64,000 nucleotides of DNA from an uncultured Bacilli bacterium (GCA_934176955.1 CAKPOS010000003.1:1-64000); one strand, 5' to 3'. Counted from the first letter of the stretch, positions 26,870-36,524 are shown. Notes: a model not told the origin generated them from the sequence alone. Translations and numbers: made by a program.

Positions 26870-27871
26870 TTGAAAAAAATAGCAATTAATGGGTTTGGTC
26901 GAATTGGAAGATTAGTCTTTCGAATAATGGAAGATGATCCTGAAATGGAAGTTGTTGCGATTAATGATTTAACCGACAGCGAACAATTAGCGTATTTATT
27001 AAAGTATGATACGAATCATCGTGTTTATTCAAAAGAAGTTTCTAGTAAAGAAGGAGAAATGATTGTCGATAATCATCATGTTCAAATCTTTAGTGAAACT
27101 GATCCAAGTAAACTTCCTTGGAAGGAATTAGGAATTGATTTAGTATTTGAATGTACAGGAAGATTTGTCGATGCAAACAAAGCTCATGCGCATATTGAGG
27201 CAGGAGCTAAAAAAGTAATTATCTCTGCCCCTGCTAAAGGAGAGGTAAAAACAATTGTTTATCATGTTAATGATGATATTCTAGATGGTACAGAAGAAAT
27301 AATTAGTGCTGCTAGCTGCACAACCAATTGTTTAGCACCAGTACTTTCTGTATTAGAAAAAAAATATGGCATAGAAAAAGGGTATATGACAACAATTCAT
27401 GCTTATACAAATGATCAAGTCACTTTAGATGTTGCACATAAAAAAGGAATTCAAGCAAGACGTGGTAGAGCATGTGGAATGAATATTGTTCCCACTTCTA
27501 CAGGAGCAGCTACTGCTATTGGTAAAGTTATTCCTAGTTTAAAAGGAAAAATGAAAGGTGGCGCAATGCGTGTTCCTGTTAGCGATGGTTCTTTAGTTGA
27601 TTTAACTTTACAATTAAAAAAGAAAGTGACAGTAGAAGAAATTAATGATTTATTTAAGAAAAATGTTAATGAAACGCTACATTATACAGATGATCCTATC
27701 GTTTCTAGTGATATTATTTCTTCAACATGTGGAGCTACTGTTGATGGAAATTTAACCGATGTTTTAGATAGTAATGATGGTCAACTTGTAAAAGTGATAG
27801 CTTGGTATGATAATGAGATGGGATATTCTGCACAGATGGTTAGAACAGCAAAAAAATTGATGAGTCTATAA
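26870..27871 (+). CDS. gap: Glyceraldehyde-3-phosphate dehydrogenase
   Basis: Protein of 333 residues, full length for the family, with a TTG start after AGGAGG. NAD-binding GFGRIGR at the N-terminus, Asp33 in INDLT favouring NAD over NADP, and catalytic Cys150 in SAASCTTNCLAP. Converts glyceraldehyde 3-phosphate to 1,3-bisphosphoglycerate in glycolysis. It stands alone here, without pgk or tpi, unlike the usual glycolytic operon. A bidirectional terminator follows. Confidence 0.95.
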   Translation: MKKIAINGFGRIGRLVFRIMEDDPEMEVVAINDLTDSEQLAYLLKYDTNHRVYSKEVSSKEGEMIVDNHHVQIFSETDPSKLPWKELGIDLVFECTGRFVDANKAHAHIEAGAKKVIISAPAKGEVKTIVYHVNDDILDGTEEIISAASCTTNCLAPVLSVLEKKYGIEKGYMTTIHAYTNDQVTLDVAHKKGIQARRGRACGMNIVPTSTGAATAIGKVIPSLKGKMKGGAMRVPVSDGSLVDLTLQLKKKVTVEEINDLFKKNVNETLHYTDDPIVSSDIISSTCGATVDGNLTDVLDSNDGQLVKVIAWYDNEMGYSAQMVRTAKKLMSL

Positions 27872-27879
27872 CCACAAAT

Positions 27880-27912
27880 AAGAACAAATTAAGGAGAAAT
27901 TTGTTCTTTTTT
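27880..27912. terminator. Bidirectional terminator between convergent genes
   Basis: AAGAACAAATT (27880-27890) pairs exactly with AATTTGTTCTT (27898-27908) and is followed by T. It overlaps the end of the minus-strand gene at 27889 and serves gap. Confidence 0.75.
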
Positions 27913-28446
27913 AAATCCATAAGTATTCGTGATAGGATCTTTAAATAATTCTTCTTTAGGAGGAGAAAAAGTTAAAATAATAAAATTAAGATAAATTAAA
28001 ATAATAAGTAGAATAGATAGAGAGTTTAAGTAAGGAATTTCTTTTGTACTTAAGATATAGTAAGAAATAAGTTGACATAAGGCATAAGTAAGTAGCATTA
28101 ACAAAAGGGTTAGAGGAAGAAATTCTCCAATAAGATAATAAAGAGGAAGATAGAAGAGTAAGAAAATAAGAACGGCTAAGGTACTACTTAAAAATAGACT
28201 AAAAGAAAAATTATGAAATTGAATTTGTTCTTTCTTTAAAATTAAGTAATCAATGAGTCCATAGATAATAGTAGAAGTAAAAAGAATTTTTAAATGTTCA
28301 AAAATAGATTCATTAACAGGAAAGAAGAAAGAAATTAAAATATTTGGGAATAATTGGTAAATAAAATGACTAGGAAAGGATAAAAGAAAAATTCCTACAA
28401 CAGCAATTATTCTCGTTTTAATTAGTTTTTGATTGATTTTCCTCAC
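27889..28446 (-). CDS. Membrane protein, DUF6512-like
   Basis: Protein of 185 residues with about six membrane helices. The motif FPVNESIFEHLKILF after SHFIYQLF is typical of a small uncharacterised family of Firmicutes membrane proteins (DUF6512-like). GTG start. It is convergent with gap and divergent from the sigma-like gene. Function unknown. Confidence 0.65.
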   Translation of the reverse strand: MRKINQKLIKTRIIAVVGIFLLSFPSHFIYQLFPNILISFFFPVNESIFEHLKILFTSTIIYGLIDYLILKKEQIQFHNFSFSLFLSSTLAVLIFLLFYLPLYYLIGEFLPLTLLLMLLTYALCQLISYYILSTKEIPYLNSLSILLIILIYLNFIILTFSPPKEELFKDPITNTYGFKKEQISP

Positions 28447-28571
28447 CTCAATAAAATATATGTTTATTTTAAAAAATACTTACCATTCTTTTTTCTTTTT
28501 GTAAATTTGAGGTTGACATGAATATTTTCTTGTCCTAAAATATGTCTTTGTGTTTTATTGAGGAGGTACTA

Positions 28572-29936
28572 ATGAATAATGAAATGATAAAAAAAAGAAT
28601 TACACAAAAGACTTATCATCACCTCATTTCTTGCTATGGTAAAGAAAAGATAGATCAGTATTTTAATACAAAAATAGAAAAAGAATTTCAAGAAAGCATC
28701 TCATTAAAAGAAATTTGGAAAAAATATGGATATTACTTAGCAAAATCGAAAAAAAATTTATTTTTTGATGTCGTTTTTCAAGAAATGAAGAGTTTTGTGA
28801 ATCGAAAAGAAAAAGGTACATCTTTTTCTTTAGAAGAAGAGATTGATTATGGATTTTCCTTATTAAAAAAAGATTATATTCAACTATTTGCAAAACCTAA
28901 TCAATATCTTGAACTAGATTTAGTAAAAATTTTTTCTTCTATTGAAAGTGTTCAAGGAGGAAAAGAAATTGTTGAAAAGTTTCAAAATTTTTATGCGCAA
29001 TATAATAGAAATTCAAATTTTGATCAGTATTTTAAAAGTATATTAAAGAAAGCAAACGCTCTTCTTCAAGAAGAAAAAATTCCTTCATGTAAAAATTTAG
29101 GACTTTCTTCTAGTAGCAGTAAAGTTTTATTCCAAGAAGAATTACTAGAACAGATTGATATGTATTTAGATTATAGTAAAGCAGTTTATTTATTTCAAAT
29201 TCATAATATTTCTTTAGTTAAATATTTTGTAAAGCTTTATTTTAATGATTGGCATATTGAAGAATTAGAACAAAGTGGTATGATAGGACTAACAGAAGCA
29301 ATATTAAAATTTGATATTCGAAAATGTATTCCTTTTTCTTCTTATGCTTATTTTTATATTAAACGTTCAATCTTAAATAGTGCTTATGTAGATTATCATC
29401 TTTTTGGTGTTCCTTTAGGTATTGCTAGTCTACAAAATAAAGCAATGAAAATTACGGATGATTATTACTTTCATTATGGAAAGAAAATTTCAGATAGCGA
29501 ACTTGCTTTAAAATTAAATTTTAAAGATATTAAATTACTATCATTTTTCCGGGATAGAAATCATTTTCTTTGTGAATCTTTGCAGAAACCTTGGCATTTA
29601 GATAAAAATTATTCTTATGAATACATCAATGATGCTGAAGAATTAGAAAGGATGATAGATAATATTTTTTATGATGAGGAAAAATTTTATAATGTAGAAG
29701 ATATCCTTAATGAATATGATTTTTCTCTTTTTCTTAAAGATATAGAAACTATTTTATCTGCCAAAGAAAAAGATATTTTACTAAAAAGAATCGGTTATCA
29801 ATTAGAGGAACCAATGAAATTACAACAAATTGGAAAAGAATATCAATTAACCGAAGAAGGCGTTAGAAGAATTTATTATCGTTCTCTTGAAAAATTAAAA
29901 AAAAGTAAAAAGATAAAAACATTTAAGCCTTATTAA
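28572..29936 (+). CDS. Divergent sigma-70-like factor with long N-terminal extension
   Basis: Protein of 454 residues; the ATG at 28572 follows GAGGAGG. The first 200 residues are helical and match nothing recognised. Residues about 215-290 look like sigma region 2 (GMIGLTEAILKFDIRKCIPF followed by SSYAYFYIKRSI), with region 3-like sequence after it. Residues about 394-454 look like region 4 (LSAKEKDILLKRIGY, LTEEGVRRIYYRSLEKLKK). The core layout resembles group 1-3 sigma factors but with much divergence. It is not SigE, which is at 55717. Probably an alternative sigma factor. Confidence 0.7.
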   Translation: MNNEMIKKRITQKTYHHLISCYGKEKIDQYFNTKIEKEFQESISLKEIWKKYGYYLAKSKKNLFFDVVFQEMKSFVNRKEKGTSFSLEEEIDYGFSLLKKDYIQLFAKPNQYLELDLVKIFSSIESVQGGKEIVEKFQNFYAQYNRNSNFDQYFKSILKKANALLQEEKIPSCKNLGLSSSSSKVLFQEELLEQIDMYLDYSKAVYLFQIHNISLVKYFVKLYFNDWHIEELEQSGMIGLTEAILKFDIRKCIPFSSYAYFYIKRSILNSAYVDYHLFGVPLGIASLQNKAMKITDDYYFHYGKKISDSELALKLNFKDIKLLSFFRDRNHFLCESLQKPWHLDKNYSYEYINDAEELERMIDNIFYDEEKFYNVEDILNEYDFSLFLKDIETILSAKEKDILLKRIGYQLEEPMKLQQIGKEYQLTEEGVRRIYYRSLEKLKKSKKIKTFKPY

Positions 29937-30019
29937 ACAAAATTTTGTCATTCTTTTTTCTTTTCAAAAATAAGGTTTTCGTGGTATAATAATTTTGCTT
30001 GAAAGTGGGGAAGAAAGAA

Positions 30020-30775
30020 ATGAAATTAGAAATAAAGAATTTAACCGTAGAAGTAGAAAATAAAATCATTTTAGAGAACTTAAATTTACAGATAGAACCA
30101 GGCACCATTCATACGATTATGGGACCAAATGGAGTAGGAAAGAGTACTTTATCTAGAGTCATTATGGGAGATAATCATTATCAAGTAAAAAATGGAGATA
30201 TTCTTTTTGACGGAGAATCTATCCTTCCTCTCCCAGTTGATGAAAGAAGTCGAAAAGGAATCTTTTTAGCTATGCAGTCTCCTATGGAAATCGATGGGGT
30301 AAGTAATCAAGATTTCTTAAGAACAGCTATTGCTCAAAAAAATCAAGAAAGAGTGGGGTTGTATCAATTTATTCAAGAAGTAGAAAAGGCAACGACTGAA
30401 CTAGAAATGAATAAAGAATTGATTCATCGTAGCGTTAATGTTGGTTTTAGTGGAGGAGAAAAGAAAAAGAACGAAGTTTTACAAATTAAATTATTAAAAC
30501 CTAGCTTTATTATCTTAGATGAGCTTGATAGTGGATTAGATGTGGATAGTCTTCGTATTGTTTGTAAAAATCTCCTTTCTTATAAAAAAGAGAATCCGGA
30601 TACAGCAATTTTAATTATTACGCATTATTCGATGATTTTAGAATACTTGAAACCAGATTATGTTCATCTCTTAGGAAATAAACATATTGTAAAAACAGGA
30701 GATTATCATTTAACTTCTGATATTGAAACAAATGGATATACAAAGTATTTAGAAGAGGATAAAGCGAATGAATAA
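30020..30775 (+). CDS. sufC: SufC, Fe-S assembly ATPase
   Basis: Protein of 251 residues. Walker A GPNGVGKST, QSPMEIDGVS Q-loop region, signature FSGGEKKKNEVLQ and Walker B FIILDELDSGLDVD are diagnostic of SufC. A -10 TATAAT lies at 29985-29990. It is the first gene of a four-gene SUF operon and overlaps the next gene by 8 bp. It powers Fe-S cluster assembly on the SufBD scaffold. Confidence 0.95.
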   Translation: MKLEIKNLTVEVENKIILENLNLQIEPGTIHTIMGPNGVGKSTLSRVIMGDNHYQVKNGDILFDGESILPLPVDERSRKGIFLAMQSPMEIDGVSNQDFLRTAIAQKNQERVGLYQFIQEVEKATTELEMNKELIHRSVNVGFSGGEKKKNEVLQIKLLKPSFIILDELDSGLDVDSLRIVCKNLLSYKKENPDTAILIITHYSMILEYLKPDYVHLLGNKHIVKTGDYHLTSDIETNGYTKYLEEDKANE

Positions 30776-31532
30776 AATTATTATTGAAAACAATATCTTA
30801 AAAGAAGTAGATAATGAAGTATTTTCTGTTCATGCTAATCAAATCACGATAAAAAAGAATGGAGAATATACTATTGAATATCAAAATTGTTCTTCTCTTT
30901 CTTGTGAATTTAAAATACTGAAAAATATTTATGCTAAGATATTTATCAGTAGTGTAGATAATGATTTAGTAGTTAATCATCATTATCTTTTAGAAGAGAA
31001 CAGTCAATTGTTATTATTTCAATTTTATTATAATAAGAATGTTTTAGAAAATACGGTTATTGATTTAAATGGAGAGAATTCTTCCTTTAAAGAGGGCTTT
31101 TCTAGTATCAGTAGTGGAAGTGAAGAATATCATATAATAGTAAATCATAATGCAAAGAATGTATCTAGTGATATTCAAAATAAGTGTATTGGTTTAGATA
31201 AATCTTCTATTACATTAGAAATTAATAGTGTTTTAAAAAGAGGAAACACAGATTGTATAATGGATCAATCTAGTCGAATTTTAACTTTAGGAGAAGTAGA
31301 AGCTAGAATTGTTCCTAATATGTTTATTGATGAAGATAGTGTTATTGCCAAACATGGTTCTGTAATTGGTGGATTCCACGATAGTGAAATTTTCTATTTA
31401 ATGAGTAGAGGAATTTCTTATCAAGAAGCAATACATTTATTAATTAAAGGATTTATTTTTTCTAATTTGATTGTCGATATGGAGAAAAGAGCGATGATTT
31501 TTTCGATTATTGAAAATTTAAGAGGTGAGTAG
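30768..31532 (+). CDS. Short SufB/SufD-family scaffold protein
   Basis: Protein of 254 residues, little more than half the usual 400-470. Only the beta-helix core and C-terminal helices are present: RIVPNMFIDEDSVIAKHGSV, then FYLMSRGISYQEA and LLIKGF. The SufD-type histidine in AKHG is kept; the cysteine that often precedes it in SufD is a lysine or alanine here. No second SufB/SufD gene follows in this operon or elsewhere in the window. It may act as a homodimer with SufC, like compact SmsCB-type systems (inference). Confidence 0.75.
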   Translation: MNKIIIENNILKEVDNEVFSVHANQITIKKNGEYTIEYQNCSSLSCEFKILKNIYAKIFISSVDNDLVVNHHYLLEENSQLLLFQFYYNKNVLENTVIDLNGENSSFKEGFSSISSGSEEYHIIVNHNAKNVSSDIQNKCIGLDKSSITLEINSVLKRGNTDCIMDQSSRILTLGEVEARIVPNMFIDEDSVIAKHGSVIGGFHDSEIFYLMSRGISYQEAIHLLIKGFIFSNLIVDMEKRAMIFSIIENLRGE

Positions 31533-31535
31533 AGT

Positions 31536-32732
31536 ATGAATCGTGAAGATTTTCCAATGCTAGAAAAAAATCTAATTTATTTAGATAATGGGGCTACAAC
31601 ATTAAAGCCACAATGTGTGATTGATAGCGTTGTTTCTTATTATCGTGAGTATTGTGCAAATGCTCATCGAGGAGATTATTCTATTAGTCAAAAAGTAGAT
31701 AGTATGTATGAGGGAGTTAGAGAACAGGTTAAAAACTTTATTCATGCTAAAGATAGTAGTGAAATTGTTTTTACCAGTGGGACAACAGATGGATTAAATC
31801 GAATTGTATTTGGCTATTTTAGGAAAAAATTGAACCCAGGAGATGAAGTCTTAATTACGGAAAGTGAACATGCTTCTAATGTCCTTCCTTGGTTTCAGTT
31901 AGCCAAAGAAAAAGAAATTGTTGTCAAATATATTCCCCTTGATGCACATCATGAAGTGACGATGGATAATGTAAAAAAGAGTATTACTTCCCGAACAAAA
32001 GTCATTTCTTTAGCTTATATTACCAATGTCATTGGAGATATCAGACCAATGAGAGAAATTATTGATTATGCTCATCAAAAAGGAATTTTAGTAGTAGGAG
32101 ATGGTGCACAAAGTATGAGTCATTTAAAGATGAATGTGACTTTAGATGATATTGATTTCTTTGTTGCTAGTGCCCATAAAATGTATGGACCTACAGGTGT
32201 TGGCTTTTTATATGGAAAATTTGATTTATTAAATGAAATGGATCCTACCTCTTATGGTGGAGGAATGAATGCAATGTATTTAAAAGATGGCTATGTAGAA
32301 CTAAGAGAAGTTCCTACAAAATTTGAAGCAGGAACCCAGAATATTGCTGGTGTAATTGGTATGGGAAAAGCAATTTCTTACCTAGAAAACATAGGAATGA
32401 ACAAAATTATGAAGCATGAACATGAATTAAAGAATTATTTAGTTTCAAAATTAAAAGAATTCGATAATATTATCATTTATAATGAAGATACAGTAGGTAG
32501 TATTGTTACTTTTAATGTAAAAGATATTTTTAGTCAAGATACAGCTATTTATTTAGATAAACATCATATTTGTATTAGAAGTGGAAATCATTGTTCTAAA
32601 ATATTAAATCAAGTTTTTGATATTAGTAATACTTGTCGTGTTAGTCTAGGAATCTATAATACTTATGAAGAAATTGATGCTCTAGTAGATGCTTTAAAAA
32701 ATATAGGAAATATTTGGATGGAAATATTGTAA
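31536..32732 (+). CDS. sufS: SufS cysteine desulfurase
   Basis: Protein of 398 residues, full length. PLP-lysine in VASAHKMYGPTG; active-site cysteine in RSGNHCSKI; N-terminal FPMLEKNLIYLDNGATTLKP. Supplies sulfur from cysteine to the SufU protein encoded next. Part of sufC-BD-S-U. Confidence 0.93.
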   Translation: MNREDFPMLEKNLIYLDNGATTLKPQCVIDSVVSYYREYCANAHRGDYSISQKVDSMYEGVREQVKNFIHAKDSSEIVFTSGTTDGLNRIVFGYFRKKLNPGDEVLITESEHASNVLPWFQLAKEKEIVVKYIPLDAHHEVTMDNVKKSITSRTKVISLAYITNVIGDIRPMREIIDYAHQKGILVVGDGAQSMSHLKMNVTLDDIDFFVASAHKMYGPTGVGFLYGKFDLLNEMDPTSYGGGMNAMYLKDGYVELREVPTKFEAGTQNIAGVIGMGKAISYLENIGMNKIMKHEHELKNYLVSKLKEFDNIIIYNEDTVGSIVTFNVKDIFSQDTAIYLDKHHICIRSGNHCSKILNQVFDISNTCRVSLGIYNTYEEIDALVDALKNIGNIWMEIL

Positions 32733-32745
32733 AGAAGGAAATAAA

Positions 32746-33171
32746 ATGGATAGAGAAATGAAAAGAAGTATTATTTTAGATAATTATCAAAATCCCTATC
32801 ATCGAACAAGACATGAAAAGGACGATAATTATTTAAAATTAAATAGTAGAAATGTTAGTTGTATTGATAATATTGATGTTTATATCAAAATGAATCAAGA
32901 TAAAATAGAAGATATTAGCTTTGAAGGAGAAGCTTGTGTAATTAGTATTTCTTCTACTTCTATTATGGCCTCTACTTTAGTAGGCAAAACAATCGATGAA
33001 GCTTTAAAAATTATTGAAAACTATGATAATATGATAGAAGAAAAAGAATACGATCAATCCCTTCTTGGAGAAGCAGTTGTTTATGATGATATTGCCAAAC
33101 AACCCTCTAGAAAGAAATGTGCCACTTTAACTTGGAATGGTGTCTATCAAAAATTATTATCATTAAAATAA
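32746..33171 (+). CDS. sufU: SufU sulfur-transfer protein
   Basis: Protein of 141 residues. The zinc/sulfur ligands are visible in RNVSCIDNIDV, FEGEACVISISSTSIM and KKCATLTW. It is the usual partner of SufS in Gram-positive bacteria, accepting persulfide sulfur. It ends the operon; the sufB gene that follows sufU in Bacillus is missing. Confidence 0.9.
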   Translation: MDREMKRSIILDNYQNPYHRTRHEKDDNYLKLNSRNVSCIDNIDVYIKMNQDKIEDISFEGEACVISISSTSIMASTLVGKTIDEALKIIENYDNMIEEKEYDQSLLGEAVVYDDIAKQPSRKKCATLTWNGVYQKLLSLK

Positions 33172-33250
33172 AAAAATCCTTAAGTTTCTTTTTTTCTTCA
33201 TATGATTTAATTTACAAAAAATGAAAAAAATTTTAAATAGAACAAAATCG

Positions 33251-33279
33251 TTGTAATTCAAAAAAATCTAGTGTATAAT
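33251..33279 (+). promoter_or_regulatory. Sigma-A-like promoter of sepF
   Basis: TTGTAA (33251-33256) and TATAAT (33274-33279) are separated by 17 bases, 30 bp before the sepF start. Confidence 0.65.
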
Positions 33280-33309
33280 AATCATAAGTTATGATAAGGA
33301 GAGGATACT

Positions 33310-33702
33310 ATGGCTTTAAGTAAATTAAAGAAGATGATTGTTGATGTTGACGATGATGAAGAAGTAGAAGAAACAGAGAAGAGGGAAGAGATGGTAAATG
33401 TAGGAACAGGGAAAATGATTTTATTAGAGCCACGAGCTTATTCAGAAAGTCAACAAATAGCCGACCATTTGAAGAAAAAAAATACTGTTGTTGTAAATAT
33501 GAAGAGAGTGACACCAGATCAAGCAAAAAGAATTGTCGATTTTTTAAGCGGTACCGTTTATGCTTTAGGTGGAGATTTACAAAAAATAGGAGCAGGAATT
33601 TTCTTATGTACCCCTAAAAATGTTGATGTTGAAGGTGCAATTACCGATGATGATGATAAGGGGAAGAAGGCTAAAAATAACGATATTGACTTAGATTGGT
33701 AA
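33310..33702 (+). CDS. sepF: SepF cell-division protein
   Basis: Protein of 130 residues. Core MILLEPRAYSESQQIADHL, VVVNMKRVTPDQAKRIVDFL and SGTVYALGGDLQKIGAGIFL match the SepF domain. The N-terminus is a short amphipathic/acidic region. SepF binds FtsZ and the membrane at the division septum. It is followed by divIVA, the conserved Gram-positive order. Confidence 0.93.
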   Translation: MALSKLKKMIVDVDDDEEVEETEKREEMVNVGTGKMILLEPRAYSESQQIADHLKKKNTVVVNMKRVTPDQAKRIVDFLSGTVYALGGDLQKIGAGIFLCTPKNVDVEGAITDDDDKGKKAKNNDIDLDW

Positions 33703-33716
33703 AAGTTAGAAGGTGA

Positions 33717-34139
33717 ATGATGAGGCGGTTTAGTATTGTTAACAATGGATATAACATAGAAGAAGTGAATCAATTTATTGATGTGGTCATCAAAAAGCTA
33801 GAACAATTAAGTGAAGATAATAATAACTATTTGATGCAATTAGAAGCATTAAAAAAACAATCTAGTCAAAATGCTGATGTAAAGGTTGCAAAAGCATTGA
33901 TTGCTGCTCAAGAAACAACAGATAAAATGAAAGAGTTAGCTCGTACAGAAGCTGATTTAATTATTAAAGAAGCAAAAGATAATGCAAGTGCTATTGTTCA
34001 TGAAGCTTTAATTTCGGCACAGAAAACAGAACAAGAATTAGAAACATTAAAGAAAAGTTATAGTGTATATAAAACAAAGATGGAAACTTTAATTAAAGGA
34101 CAATTATCTTTATTAGAGAAGAGTAATATTGAAGAATAA
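33717..34139 (+). CDS. divIVA: DivIVA-like protein
   Basis: Protein of 140 residues; the ATG doublet at 33717 follows AGAAGGTGA. The N-terminal domain (RRFSIVNNGYNIEEVNQFID) is a DivIVA membrane-binding motif, followed by coiled coil to the end. It is shorter than the typical 160-200 residues. Expected at cell poles and septum. Confidence 0.85.
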   Translation: MMRRFSIVNNGYNIEEVNQFIDVVIKKLEQLSEDNNNYLMQLEALKKQSSQNADVKVAKALIAAQETTDKMKELARTEADLIIKEAKDNASAIVHEALISAQKTEQELETLKKSYSVYKTKMETLIKGQLSLLEKSNIEE

Positions 34140-34153
34140 TCTCTTCTTTTTTT
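34117..34153 (+). terminator. Terminator after divIVA
   Basis: AGAAGAG (34117-34123) and CTCTTCT (34141-34147) pair, followed by seven T. The stem includes the last codons of divIVA. Confidence 0.55.
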
Positions 34154-34212
34154 ATTAACTTTTTTTTAAATATTTGATACAATTGTAAAAGAAAGAAAGA
34201 AGGAAGAAAGAA

Positions 34213-35346
34213 ATGATATATTTAGATTATGCAGCTACAACCCCCGTAGATAAAAGAGTGTTAAGTACTTTTAATAAAGTCTGTCTAGAATATCCAGGAA
34301 ATAGCAATTCCCTACATAAGTTAGGAATGGAAGCAAAAGAGCTAGAAGATTATGCAACGGAGAAAATTAAAGAACTACTAGAATTAAAAAATCAAGAGAT
34401 TATTTATACCAGTGGCGCAAGTGAAGCAAATAACCATGTAATTAAAGGCGTTTGTTCTAAATATAAAAGTCGTGGCAAACATATTATTACTACTTTTTTA
34501 GAACATTCTTCAGTATTATCTACCGTAAATTATCTATCTAATCAAGGATTTATTGTCGATTATGTGAAAATTAAAGATGATGGACAAGTTGATTTAGAAC
34601 ATTTAAAAAGATTGTTAACTAGTGACACAATATTGGTAAGTATTTGTGCAGTAGATAGTGAACTAGGAATTAGACAACCTATTGAAGAAATTTCTAAAAT
34701 AGTAAGGGAGTATCCAAAATGTTTTTTTCATGTTGACTGTACACAAGCGATTGGAAAAATTCCTCTTTGCTTTGATTTGATGGATTTTGCCACTTGCTCT
34801 GCCCATAAAATTTATGGTTTAAAAGGAATAGGACTATTGATTAAGAAAAAAAATGTTTTATTAGATAATTTGATTCATGGAGGAAAATCAAGTACGGTTT
34901 ATCGCAGTGGGACTCCAGCACTTCCTTTGATTGTTTCCACCATGAAGGCATTAGAGTTGGTAATTCCTCATATTGCAGAAAATACTTCTTATGTTAAAGA
35001 GCTAAATCAAAGTATTTTAGAATTTTTAAAGAAATATCCTTCTATTTTGATGAATAGTACTTCCAATTCTATTTATTCTACCATTAATATTAGTATCCCT
35101 AATATTAAGCCAGAAACTTTTATTCATGCAATGGATAATTATGATATTTATATCTCGACAAAAAGTGCTTGTTCTAATACAAATGCCATGTCTGATTCAG
35201 TATATGCAGTCACCAAAGACCGAGAAAGAGCAATGCATAGTATCCGAATTAGTTTATCTTTTAAAACAACAAAAGAAGAAATAGAAGAATTCTTTCAGTG
35301 CTTTGACGCTTGCTATCAAAGTCTAAACTTGAAGGAAAAACAATGA
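34213..35346 (+). CDS. NifS/IscS-type cysteine desulfurase
   Basis: Protein of 377 residues. YLDYAATTPVD start, PLP-lysine in ATCSAHKIYGLKG, and cysteine loop in STKSACSNTNAMSD, typical of the NifS/IscS class rather than SufS. A second desulfurase besides sufS suggests a role in tRNA thiolation or another sulfur pathway; no thiI or mnmA is adjacent. Its stop overlaps the next gene's ATG by four bases. Confidence 0.88.
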   Translation: MIYLDYAATTPVDKRVLSTFNKVCLEYPGNSNSLHKLGMEAKELEDYATEKIKELLELKNQEIIYTSGASEANNHVIKGVCSKYKSRGKHIITTFLEHSSVLSTVNYLSNQGFIVDYVKIKDDGQVDLEHLKRLLTSDTILVSICAVDSELGIRQPIEEISKIVREYPKCFFHVDCTQAIGKIPLCFDLMDFATCSAHKIYGLKGIGLLIKKKNVLLDNLIHGGKSSTVYRSGTPALPLIVSTMKALELVIPHIAENTSYVKELNQSILEFLKKYPSILMNSTSNSIYSTINISIPNIKPETFIHAMDNYDIYISTKSACSNTNAMSDSVYAVTKDRERAMHSIRISLSFKTTKEEIEEFFQCFDACYQSLNLKEKQ

Positions 35347-36335
35347 AAAAACTTTTCACTTTTTTCCTTCTTCTATTTTTTCCCCTATCGTTTTCTTTAG
35401 CGGATACTAAAAATTCAGTAAATATTTATTTCTTTCATTCTAGTACCTGTTCTCACTGTAAAGCAGAAAATAATTTTTTAAAAAGCATAGAAAAACAATA
35501 TGATAACGTAAATGTATATCGCTATGAAGTTCATGAAGAGAAAAATCAAGAAAAAATTAAAGTACTGGAAGATAGCTATCAAATTCATCTCGAAAGTGTT
35601 CCTGTAACAGTCATTGGTGATACTATTTTTTATGGCTTTTCTGAGGAAAAGAATAAAAGTGAATTTATTCGAGCAATTTCTTACTATTCTTCATATGGCT
35701 ATCCAGATAAATTAGGACATTTATTTCAAGTAAAAACATTACCGAGTTATCCTTATTCAAAAAATACTTTAAGTTATTCTTCCTACTTAAAAAAGATGAA
35801 TGTTAAAATATTAGGAATTCTTCCTATTTTTACTTTAGATAATTCTATGAATGCTAGTATTTTAGGTATATTATCAGGGATTAATATGATCTTTTTATGT
35901 TCTTTAGTTCTTTTCTTTTTTCTCATTCAAAAAGAAAAAGAACATAAAAATCGTTTATTTCTTTCTATTTTTTATTTTTTCTTTTCTTATTTAGGAAATA
36001 TATATTTAATTAAACAAGGAATATGGTATGTTTTGTTTATTATTCTTTTTTTCTTTATCCTAATTTTCTATTCTTTAAAAAAGAAAGAATCTGTTTTTTA
36101 TCTTGCAGATATTGGATTAGTTTTATCTTTAATGGTTACTTTAATAACAAAGTATTATTTTTCTTATACCATAGATATTTTTAATCATATTAATCATTTA
36201 TATCAGTTTACAGGACTAGATTACCTTAGCTATTTGATTTGTTACTTATTTCCTCTTTTCTTAATTTATCTTATTCTTCTTTGTATCTTATGTTTAATTA
36301 ATGAGAAAAAGAGAAATAATAAGATTAATTGGTAA
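35343..36335 (+). CDS. Membrane protein with N-terminal thioredoxin-like domain
   Basis: Protein of 330 residues, start at 35343 after GAAGGAAAAA. Signal-type segment at 3-20, then a thioredoxin-like domain with CSHC (STCSHCKAENNFLKSIE) and VPVTVIGDTIFYGF, followed by about five membrane helices in the second half. The layout suggests an extracellular thiol-disulfide protein with a membrane electron-transfer part. Its last 18 codons are part of a direct repeat that recurs at 40061 and 41034. Confidence 0.75.
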   Translation: MKKLFTFFLLLFFPLSFSLADTKNSVNIYFFHSSTCSHCKAENNFLKSIEKQYDNVNVYRYEVHEEKNQEKIKVLEDSYQIHLESVPVTVIGDTIFYGFSEEKNKSEFIRAISYYSSYGYPDKLGHLFQVKTLPSYPYSKNTLSYSSYLKKMNVKILGILPIFTLDNSMNASILGILSGINMIFLCSLVLFFFLIQKEKEHKNRLFLSIFYFFFSYLGNIYLIKQGIWYVLFIILFFFILIFYSLKKKESVFYLADIGLVLSLMVTLITKYYFSYTIDIFNHINHLYQFTGLDYLSYLICYLFPLFLIYLILLCILCLINEKKRNNKINW

Positions 36336-36443
36336 CAATAAATAATGGAAAGAAAGCATTTTAAAATTTTTAGAAATTTGAGGCGTAAAATACTTAAGTT
36401 TCTTTTTTCTTTTTGATAAAGAATTTTTAATGGGTAAGAAGAA
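36281..36443. repeat. Direct repeat R1 (3' end of the thioredoxin-like gene)
   Basis: About 160 bp from TTGTATCTTATGTTTAATTA through the AATGGGTAAGAAGAA end, matched with few changes at 40061-40230 (R2) and 41034-41215 (R3). R1 begins inside the coding end of the gene at 35343, so it is probably the original copy. Confidence 0.8.
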
Positions 36444-36524
36444 GTGATGAAGAGTAATGGTTATAAAAATGAGTGTTATAAAATGTATGAGTAAAAGAAT
36501 TAGAATATATAAAAGTGAAAAAAC

